From Telopea speciosissima (lineage: Eukaryota; Streptophyta; Magnoliopsida; Proteales; Proteaceae), in assembly GCF_018873765.1 (NCBI RefSeq), contig NC_057918.1, forward strand, positions 37,425,871 through 37,489,870: 64,000 nucleotides of DNA. Reading direction: 5' to 3'. Position 1 is the first letter of the stretch; each line of letters starts with the position of its first letter. The translations under genes and the position numbers were made by a program. Below, one piece after another: positions 55,506 to 64,000 of this stretch. The notes under the pieces are model-generated. The model saw only the letters and a list, made by a program, of their open reading frames with translations. It ran no database searches and was not told the DNA's origin.

Positions 55506-56788
55506 TGTAAGTACCGCGGTCCTTCGGGACGAAGGTTTCCTCAGCCCTTTTTGTAGGTGTATTAGTGACATAGGGTTTTGGGAGATACATGTGTGTGTGT
55601 GTATGGATATGTATATCATTGTCAATGTATGATGAATAGGGGATTGGGATCATGCATTAAAAATGTTAACATAATGAGAAGTTGCCACCTAGGGATAGGG
55701 CCTAGGACCCATCAAGTGTAGCCCTACCCGTGGTGAGCGGAATCGGGCTACGTGACTCCATATGGTCTGACCAAAGGTTCAGGTAAGGGGTCAGGTTATG
55801 ATTGTGGGAAGGTGTTAGGCACCCACCTCGCCCAGCCGAAGCCGGTCTCTCTGTGTTAGATGCTACATAAGGACGAATGTTGTTTCTCTCTTATTACGGG
55901 GATGGGGGATATTATGAACTACATTCAGATGCTATGAATTGAACTAAAGTATAATAAACTACATTATATATGTGAAAAATGCGGACTAAAACGGTAAAAT
56001 ATGAAAGGACTACATTGAATCAACAAAAATGCAATAATTATACCTGTATGGTTGTATGCCCCTGGCTCAGGGGAGATGGACAAATGGGCCGACGCTACTT
56101 CTTTCTTGGCAGAGTAACGGCTCTTTTGAGTGATTTGGAAAAGAGTAAACAGACAGAATAACGTCTGTAACAAGGGAGTTTCGATGGTTATCCGTGCGCA
56201 GACGGGATACCAAAGCTAAGGAGCCAAAGCGCTCTATACTCAGAGGGACAATCGAAGGATCTGTCCACCTCAAGAAAACTTCAAATACTCACATACTCAT
56301 GAGAGAAGGAGGAGAAATGAAGGTGAAAAGGGAGACAAAGATACTAGGAATCACTTGGGGAGGGTCTCTCTACCCAAAATTCCTTGGGAAATGTGGGAGG
56401 GGACCCTCCTATTTATAGGGAGGGACCTTTTGTCTCTCCTGGCCAAAAAAGTCCTCCATAGCACCGTGGAGATGTCCACGGCGCTGTGGGGGACTTTTCC
56501 ACGGCGTCGTGGGTGACGTCAGCAGGCTGATGTCACACCCCCTCATGGCACCGTGGAAATCTGGTACACCTCCCCACAGTGCCGTGGGAAGGCGTCCACG
56601 GCGCCGTGGGCGCGCAGTGCCATTTTTCCTTGTTTTTGGGCCTAAAATGGGCCATTTTGTGCTCAGCATGGTTCTTGGTCTTATGAGCCAGGTATCTTTG
56701 GGTCTGAAAAGAGGGGGGTGCGTCATCCATCGTCCATGTTCCGTTGTCATCATCGCCAATTAGGGGGTGACAAAAATCAGCGTCTACA
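55506..56788 (-). repeat. 5' LTR of the Tat-type element
   Basis: 1283 bp, partner of 38425-39735. On the minus strand it starts TGTAGACGC and ends TACTTACA. A TATA box (minus, ctataaatag) lies at about 56409-56418, and a CCACGGCGCCGTGG palindrome at 56596-56609. Confidence 0.95.
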
Positions 56789-57009
56789 CTGATGAATCAA
56801 TTTCCACTTCTCAGAAACGTGCCAAGACTATTACAAATGAACTCACTGTTACCGCCCGCCCTCTCTCTATGGAAGATTTTAATATTCATACTTTCTGTGG
56901 TTTTCACAAGGATTTTCAGTCAATCATACCTCTTCTCGGCTTACCCTGACCCTCTTCCCTATTTTGAACTACTTGGGCTGCTATTGATTCATGAGCTTTT
57001 GATTGGAAA
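56789..57009 (+). pseudogene. Host Copia gag, segment 2
   Basis: Continues directly from segment 1 at the CTGAT target: SQKRAKTITNELTVTARPLS, then MEDFNIHTFCGFHKDF, and after a frameshift YPDPLPYFELLGLLL and IHELLIG. These are the conserved middle blocks of plant Copia gag. It is interrupted at GGAAA by a solo LTR. Confidence 0.88.
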
Positions 57010-59256
57010 TGTTATACCCAATGGATCACTGAGAGGGGGGTGAATCAGTGATGTCTAAAAACATTTTCTCACGTGCCACTCTTGTCAACAAATACCTGAA
57101 AGCACAAACACAATCCACAAGGCACATAGAGAATTATGTGGTTCACCCGAAGGCTATGTCCACGGTGCAATGACCACTCGAGCACTGACTCAAAAAATGG
57201 CCTATATGTACAAGCACGATACAGAATAATTCCACTAGCACCCACCAGTGAGGAGCACCCACTATGTTTGGAGTTACAACCCCAAAGACACTAGTTACGC
57301 ACCCACGTAATAGTATTTACAACCAATCACCAATAAATAAAGGTTTACAATGAAAACCCCTTATACATGATGTCTACTCAAGGCCCAAAGTAAACATACA
57401 TGTAGAAAGATAAAAATCAGAATTACAATAATATGGCACCCTCTCTGATTTTTATGTCTTCAGCCAACCACCACTTTCACAGACAAGGTGTGAAAATAAC
57501 CGGAGCAATATGGCAGCAGTAGAGTAATCACAACTTCAATAGATAGCAGCATATAACAAGATTATAACCATCATGATCATAACTTCAGATATGGGCAGCA
57601 CCAACATCAACAAATAAAGAGCCCTTAAACTTGAATGAGGCAACCCCAATAGCTCATAACAGTAGCAACAAAATCATGCCCGTGATTAACACTAAATAAC
57701 CAGTAGTGTCTTTCAGAATAGCAGCATGATCATATTAATAACACATTGTATAATGTGAATATCAATCCACGGTTTCAGATCATGTGCACAACACCATCCT
57801 ATATAGTAGCAGTTATAGGAAACTCAGACAAGTGATGCAGAGACAGAAATGATCAGCCAATACCTTTGTATGACTCCAACATTAATAGTTATGGCACATG
57901 CTCGAGTAGCAGTATTAGATCAACACCATTGCAGCAGTATTTGATTTTTATAAGCAAATCATGATAGCAGTAGCACTACTTGAAGCTTAGATCAGCAACA
58001 AATGGATGTGACAAGCAAGCATTTGAATCCAGGTAACTTTAAATCATAAGAGTGCTTTCATAACCACAACAGCAACATAAGAGCATATCAGAAATTCATC
58101 ATACCTATGGTTCCGAACTCATTCTCTCTTACTTTTCAGATACTCAAATAAAGAGCCTTTCAACTCATAAATCTGCTGCAATTAAGAGAGCTCATATTCT
58201 GCCTGCACGTTGCCTTCATATTCCACCAATCAAATCAACAAGCAACTGGGAAACATCCTTCTTCTTCAATACACCATATCAGAATGATATTTTCTTACTC
58301 TCTCTCTTCTCTGTTTCTCTTCTTTTCTCCACACGGTTCTACAGTCAAAACACCAAGCACCACAGATTCTCTCACTTTTTTCTCTTGATTCTTAATTCTA
58401 CAACTGTAGAAAGTTCCATGCTATGTCAATAGAGAGGTCCCCTTTTTTTTATCAAGGAAGGTCGGCAGCAAGCAATCCATATTCAAGGGAGAGAATTCCT
58501 AAAAGGAATTTCTTATAACTTAAGCTTTCCTTATTTCAAACGAATGTGGTTGACTGAAATTCACTTTCTAAAAATACATCAACCCATCGTTCACATATAG
58601 AAGCTTCATATTGGGCCTTTTCGAATCTGATTTGGATTCCTATTAAGGCAGTGATCACATGTAACAAAGATCTTCTACTCGGCTGCCTTCTAAAATAGAA
58701 TCTCAGATTTTGACTGCACACAAATAAAGCCATATCACGAATATTCAAGGAGTTGCTGTCCAAAACTTATTTTACCTTGCATCGACATCCAAGAGGCAGC
58801 AGCCACTATATTTATAAGCCTGCCACCTTTGCTAATTAAGTAAAACTTTCTTGAACCTATTTGAAGACCCCATTACCTTGCTAATGTCATGATCCCATGC
58901 TGTCCACCATGTGTCAAGAGGCCTTATAAAACTTAACTCCTCTACTTGACCGAGACCAAAGGAGATATGGGCTGCCTATCACCAATCCACTAAGTTTTTG
59001 AAATTATGTTTCATAAGAGAACATGGTAGTGGGCTGACATCATAAATCTACTCAAGCATATAAAATGTCCTTGAACCAAAGACAGTACTGGTTTGGTTCG
59101 AACTGAGCCACTTAGAAATTGAACCAAATTGAACCAATACATTTGGTCCTCAATTTAATGTACCAGTTTAATGCAAACATTTTGGCAATGTAATGTTGAC
59201 ACCAATTACAATACATGTGTTGCAAATATGTTGCTCAACACATAGATAACAGGAAA
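57005..59256 (-). mobile_element. Solo LTR (2242 bp) inside the host Copia gag
   Basis: The body 57010-59251 starts TGTTAT and ends ATAACA, a perfect 6-bp inversion. GGAAA lies on both sides (57005-57009 and 59252-59256). Removing it joins the two gag segments in one frame. A TATA-like 'cttataaatatag' on the minus strand (58805-58819) suggests minus orientation. There is no coding content; short frames such as 58536-58763 are not recognised. The interior is rich in 'gcagcagta'-type words between about 57490 and 58080. Confidence 0.88.
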
Positions 59257-60779
59257 TACTCTCTCACATATCAATCTCAATGCTACAGATGCCTCAGCAT
59301 CTGTGCCCACCAGGTCTTGCTAGCGGCAACTCACGTGGTTACGACCCTCGTGGTCGTGGGTCTTTTGGCTCAAAACATGGAGGTCGATCCTCTTCACAGA
59401 TAGGCGTATGGTATTCTATTTGTCACTGCATGAACCATATTGTTGCTCAATGCTATTACCACCAACCTAACCAATCTCCCCAACCTCCCCTTCTCCCTAC
59501 CTTATATCAACCATCTTACCCCCCAGATACTCACTTCAACATTCCCTCTCCTTCCCCATCTCAATTCCAAACCAACACTTCTCCCACTACTCCCACTTAC
59601 CCCTACAATACTTGGTTCTTGGATACGGGTGCCGCCCACCACGTTACACCAGGTCTTTCCTCCTTCTCTCAGTATATGCCCTACACAAGTGATGGTCAAC
59701 TTCACATTGGTAGTGGTAAGGGTCTCCTTATCACCCACATTTTCTCTTCTACTCCGTGTTCTCCTTCCTCTAATTTTCATCATTATTATATTACATGTTC
59801 CATCTATTTCTAAATCGTTACTCTCTGTTCAAAATTTTGCTTTTGATAATAATGTGTTTTTTGAGTTTTGTCCATCTTTTTTTCTTGTTAAGGATCTGAC
59901 AACTAAGAAAACACTTATGTCCAGGCCGAGTAGCAATAGTTTCTACAATCTTCTTGCTTGTCCACCATCTGCTCTATCTGTCTCCCTGGTTGAATGCACT
60001 ACCACTAATAATTGATATCATCATTTGGAACATCCCCATGCACTCGTTCGCCATCAGATTCTTCATCAGCAGGCCTTGCACCATTCTTCTTTTAAATTGA
60101 GTTCTCTTTGTAACGTTTGGGGTCCAGGCCTTGTTTTTCCCTTAGATTTAGTTTTTAGTAACGTTTGGGGTCCAGCCCCTGTTTTCTCCTATTAATGGTT
60201 ATAGATACTTTGTTGTCTTTCTTGATGACTTTACTAAATTTTTGTGTTACTACCCGCTTAAAAATAAATATGATGTTTTTAATATTTTCATCTAATTTAA
60301 ATCACTTGTTGAATGACAATTCTCCTACCAACTTAAGTCAATCAGACTGGCTGGGGTGGGGAGTATTGCTCCCTTAACCCCTTCTTCACCAAACTTGGCA
60401 TCTCCCACCACCTATGTGGTCCTCACACCCATGAGCAACAGGGCTCTATTGAGCGCCACAACAGACACATTGTCAAAACTGGCTCTCCCTCCTTGCTTAT
60501 AGTTATGTGCCCAACACTACTGACACTTTGCTTTAGAGACTCGTGTACTTTATTAACTGGATGCCCTCTCATGTGTCCCTCACAATCTCTCCCCCTACCA
60601 ACTAGTTCATCAACACCCTCCTGATTACAGTTTTTTTTATAAAAAAATGAGTGTCTTCGCTTACCCTTCCTCTCTCACCATAGCCCTCCTCCCAATCGGC
60701 CTCCCCACTCCCCCTCCTCGCACACGACTACTAGTCGATCTCTATCAGCTCTCCCCAGCCCCTCTCCCTTCCACATCCC
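59252..60779 (+). pseudogene. Host Copia gag end, protease and integrase fragments
   Basis: Gag resumes with NTLSHINLNATDASAS. A Gly/Arg-rich stretch follows (SRGYDPRGRGSFGSKHG), then a damaged zinc knuckle (CHCMNHIVAQCYYH, about 59423-59465) and the protease motif WFLDTGAAHHVTPG (59610-59652). After frameshifts come remnants of the integrase zinc region and core (about 60010-60540; HEQQGSIERHNRHIVKT marks the catalytic Glu region). The Pro/Ser-rich linker ends at 60779, where another LTR is inserted. RT and the 3' LTR would lie outside the window. Confidence 0.85.
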
Positions 60780-61740
60780 TGTTGGACAAGTGTGTGTCCA
60801 TCAAACTTGGCTCGGTCCGGTTCAACCCAGTTCACCTTTGTATTGATTATTTATACATTTTTGTTTAATATTGTCACATGCGATATAAACTTTTTGAGCA
60901 TTATGTGTCCGTAAATTATACTTAAAATGGTAGTCGCGACTAGGGTGTGGGCTAGGCACCCTTATTATATGGTCTTCGCATTGGGTATGCCTAGACATGT
61001 GATGTCAGGGTACGAATGCGAGTGCTCACATGTTTGATGTGTGCATTGGCGAAGAATCTACTTTGTTGATTCCCTCATGTATACTGCCGGATGTAGGAAG
61101 GGATAGATATGTGTCACCGACACCTCACATACTGAGGGAACCCTGTCACGCAAAGTGTGATCGCATTCTTTGGTTCATCAATGACTGAGACTCAAGCAAG
61201 TCAAAGCCGGTGTTCTGGGAATACGTGAACACTTTGTGAGTGAAGGAGTTATCCAACACGGTCACCACTGCTCGATTGGGGAACACCAAGATAGAGACTG
61301 TCTGTGCATGGTCGGGTCAGAATCTGGATCCAGTGCCTTTTTGGAAATGGTTTTGCAAAAATCTATTTTACACAAAATGATACATTATTTATAATTATTT
61401 GAACAAAGTATTTTGTCGAGTTTTGCGAGACTCGATCAGATGCACAAGCGCTCATATATGGACTTGTACTATGGATTGGGGTTTGGCAGTACATGTGTAC
61501 GTGCCCTAGATGCCATAATGATGGTGTTGATTAGTGGGGGATTGTATATGATAATAGTTATCATATAGGGAGTTATTTAGAATTTACTAATTTAATTGGC
61601 TCTTTATTTAATTAATGGAATTGGTGCTAATTGTAATTATCCATTAATAATTAAATAAAGTAGCTAATTAATACTTTCCCTATTAGATTCTGCTTCTTCC
61701 CCTTTTAGAAGCACTTTGAGTTTAAACAGAACTGCCAAAC

Positions 61741-61781
<41 letters not shown>

Positions 61782-62503
61782 CTCACTGGGATTAAAGTAA
61801 TCCATCCAGGGTTTAATTAAAACCCTAGATCTATAAAAGGATCAGAAAATGCAGGAGGGGGGCAGTGCTCCACGTTTTTGCCTAGCCCCCTCTTCTACGT
61901 TTTGGTCTCTCTCTCTCTCTTTGAGATCTCTTCTTCTTCTTCTAGTTTCTCTCATCTGTGTTTGAGAGTTAGGGTTTGTGAAACCCTAGATCTGTGCTGA
62001 AGAATTTGAGAGCATCTGGGATTGGCTTGAAGAACCTTGGTAGCACTATTGGAGGTTTAGATCTGTTTGCTTGGAGCGTTCACTAGAGGAAGAACCACTG
62101 TCTATTGGAAGAGCAACACTTGAGGCTCACCAGGTTAGCAGTTCTTTATTAATTCCTTTAGTTTATTGATTATTAATATTTATGGGATGCGAAAGAAACT
62201 TGAATCGATTTAATTCCACTGCGCATTCGAGTATGGGATGGATCCCTCTTGCCATGTGATGGACTAGAGATGAATTTCTCCGTCCCTATTGTGATAATTA
62301 ATTTTATGGGACGCAATAGGGAAGGAGAAACCCTAATAGGGATGCACCAGGGTTCCCATGGGCGACCATGGGAAACCCTAAAATTTAATGGGGCACCCAT
62401 GGGACACCATGGGATAACCCAGGGCATGCAAAACCCTAATTTTGTAGTATATTGGTTTCCCTAAGGAACCATGGCTTGATCCCTGGACCGTAGTTTGGCT
62501 ATA
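60780..62503 (+). repeat. 5' LTR of the right-edge element
   Basis: Starts TGTTGGACAAG and ends GGCTATA (canonical CA mutated). It aligns with 17700-19434 throughout. A TATA box 'ctataaaag' lies near 61832, followed by CT-rich sequence. Confidence 0.88.
61744..61779. repeat. (GA)18 microsatellite
   Basis: An uninterrupted run inside the LTR, absent from the sister LTR at 17700. It therefore expanded after the two copies diverged. Confidence 0.95.
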
Positions 62504-62506
62504 GTG

Positions 62507-62519
62507 TGGTATTAGAGCC
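62507..62519 (+). other. Primer binding site of the right-edge element
   Basis: 'tggtattagagcc' is a one-base variant of the tRNA-Met primer site tggtatcagagcc. Confidence 0.85.
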
Positions 62520-64000
62520 ACCTTTCCCACCCATGAATATTGAATAATTAATGGATTAATATGATTGTCATGAGTGGGATGCAAGTTGCACATGGGTGGT
62601 TAAAATTATGGTTGTTGTAACAACCTTCCCATGTGCATATGGGTAGTTACAAGGTTGTTAGTGTAACAACCTACCCATGTGATGATGGATTTGGTTTGTT
62701 TTATTTATTCCAATTATTGAAGCATGTATCCAATTAGGTTGTGATTACTAATTTTTTATTTTAAAATTTTTTAATCATGTTCTATATGTGGGGGGGGGGG
62801 AGCGCATGCTGTCAAGCCTCTACGCACGTCCTCCCCCATGAACCTACCCTTGTGCGCATCCCCTTGCGGGCTGCTGCCTGCGGGCAGTAAGCTTGCGGGC
62901 TACGGGCCTGCATGCTGCTATCCGTGGGCTTTAGCCTATGGGCAGCAGGTCTACAGCCTGCAGCCCAAGGCTGCTGTCCGTGGGCCTAGTGCCTATGGGC
63001 TGCGTAGGGAGTGCCTGCAGCCTGCGTAAATGGGCTGCATGCACCCCCCTTGTTTTCCCTCCAGTTTAACATTAAAAAAAAAACAGAATTTTTTTAAATT
63101 TGTTTTGTTTTTGGGAGGAAGAAGATGGGTGAAGGGATCCTTCCCTCCACCCACTTAATAGTAAAATTAAGATTTTAATTTTATGGGCTTGGATACATGT
63201 TATCACATGTGATGTGGTGGTTCAATGATTGAAGGAATCCATGTAATTTTTATTAGTTTACTTGCTTTAATGCTCATGCATAAAATTATATTATGATGTG
63301 ATTATGGGAATGACATTCTAATAAATGGATGGATTATTTATGTATGTGATACATGAGGTTATGGGTGGATGTGATGCTTCTCTCTCTTTCTCTCTCTCCC
63401 CCTATCTTTTTATAAACAAATGTACTCCACCCCATGGGCAGCCCAAATGGTGGGTTGGTTTCTCCATGCGCGGTTTCTTTATTATTATGGAAAGGAAAGT
63501 GTATAGAATTTTTCCTAGGTTTTCATTGTAATTTTAGAGGAGTTAGGACTCCCAGGGTATGTAGATGGTGATCCACATGTGGCACTCAAAGCTTATGGAG
63601 ATGTAAGTCACCTACTTTGAAGACGTGATCGGGCGGAGGAGATGATCGAGGCGTGGCATCTATGGCATGATAAATGCACCCAAAGTTATTAGTTTTATTT
63701 TTATTGGGAGGGTTATTTAATTGCTCCTGATAAAAATGTCGTCATCCCATAATCACTTTTAATTAATGTTGATTAATTATGTTATTTAAATCTATCCATT
63801 TATGTGAGAGTTGCTTAATCCCTCTTTAATCATGATACATGTATGATATGGACTAGTCTTAATCGGTAGACATGACCATGGCCTCCTATTGAAGATAAAT
63901 GTAGAGATTGTGTGATATGCCCTGCATACGCCGACAGGAAATTGCCAGGACCACTGTCACATACTTATCTATATTTACCTCTATCTAGATACGTTAGGGT
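62520..64000 (+). other. Internal leader of the right-edge element; no gene
   Basis: No gag motif is visible. A pair of related phrases 'gtaacaaccttcccatgtg' and 'gtaacaacctacccatgtg' occurs at about 62618 and 62663. A GC-rich block follows at 62800-63045 and the rest is AT-rich. Confidence 0.5.
62800..63045. repeat. GC-rich degenerate 'gggctgctgcc' repeat block
   Basis: The words 'cgggctgctgcctgcgggcag', 'gctgctatccgtgggc', 'gctgctgtccgtgggc' and 'gcctatgggctgcg' recur with spacings of about 15-50 bp in otherwise AT-rich DNA. It is open in one frame for 63 codons, but this looks like repeat composition, not a gene. Confidence 0.6.

Larger units (their letters stand above)
38420..56793 (-). 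mobile_element. Ty3/Gypsy element of the Tat/Ogre type, 18.4 kb
   Basis: LTRs at 55506-56788 (5' for the element) and 38425-39735 (3') enclose 15.8 kb. CTGAT flanks both ends (38420-38424 and 56789-56793). The primer site (complement of 55487-55504, tggcgacttcactgggga) matches the tRNA-Arg-type site used by Ogre/Tat elements. Minus-strand order: gag, a 680-residue extra domain, protease with a G-patch-like segment, RT, RNase H, a second RNase H, integrase, then a PMD-like ORF. On the plus strand stands a spliced PMD-like gene. The two RNase H domains, primer site and extra ORFs place it in the Tat lineage. It splits the gag of a Copia element. Confidence 0.95.
60775..64000 (+). mobile_element. 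LTR retrotransposon, 5' part, running off the window
   Basis: A 1724-bp LTR (60780-62503) is followed three bases later by a Copia-type primer site. It interrupts the host Copia integrase/linker region. The left target would be ATCCC (60775-60779); its partner is outside. The 1.5 kb after the primer site has no gag frame, so this is either a long leader or a non-autonomous member. It belongs to the same LTR family as the solo LTR at 17700-19434. Confidence 0.85.

Noticed and set aside
17700..62503. The two LTRs at 17700 and 60780 as ends of one giant element
   Set aside because: The left copy has its own target duplication on both sides, the right copy faces an internal primer site to its right, and unrelated host genes lie between.
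62838..63029. 63-codon GC-rich frame as a gene
   Set aside because: Composition comes from a short degenerate repeat; no homologue or codon signal.

Overview
This window reads as nuclear DNA of a flowering plant. The evidence is intron-bearing plant gene pieces (a GRIK/SnAK-type kinase, an F-box/kelch gene, an eIF6 relic, an RbBP5-like/RBL relic), AT-rich intergenic DNA, and a very high load of LTR retrotransposons, an RTE-type LINE and a tRNA-derived SINE. I cannot name the genus. Most long open frames belong to mobile elements. Only the F-box/kelch gene and the 3' exons of the kinase look like intact host genes.

Layout. 1-1048: no gene. 1049-5766: full-length but decayed Copia element, target duplication AAGAT. 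6499-8411: 5'-truncated RTE-like LINE. 10256-11941: last four exons of a GRIK-like kinase. 15478-15705: SINE. 17119-17560: exact 221-bp tandem duplication. 17700-19434 and 20230-20924: two solo LTRs with target duplications. 22539-23684: F-box/kelch gene. 27235-28196: eIF6 gene relic. 28639-30615: TTA-flanked terminal-inverted-repeat element carrying an RBL relic. 30959-32472: miniature Copia element whose interior is mostly an antisense Trp/Pro-rich reading frame. 33551-36860: rearranged Copia LTR tandem array with an RNase H relic.

From about 36.9 kb to the right edge lies a nest of insertions in one old Copia element (the host copia, + strand). Its LTR holds a 428-bp TRIM. Its gag is split by an 18.4-kb Ty3/Gypsy element of the Tat/Ogre type (38425-56788, - strand) and again by a 2.2-kb solo LTR (57010-59251). 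Its pol is cut at 60780 by the 5' LTR of another element that runs off the window. Each completed insertion has a 5-bp target duplication, and removing two of them restores the host gag frame.

The Tat-type element is the richest object. On the minus strand it has a nearly single-frame gag-extra domain-protease-RT-RNase H-second RNase H-integrase polyprotein broken by stops. After that come an intact 282-codon ORF and, on the opposite strand, a seven-exon spliced gene with its own TATA box; both resemble the plant mobile domain. A 680-residue acidic domain between gag and protease contains four degenerate copies of a Trp/Tyr...DPTxxIxP module. Palindrome-rich CACGGCGCCGTG islands lie upstream of both the LTR promoter and the internal antisense promoter.
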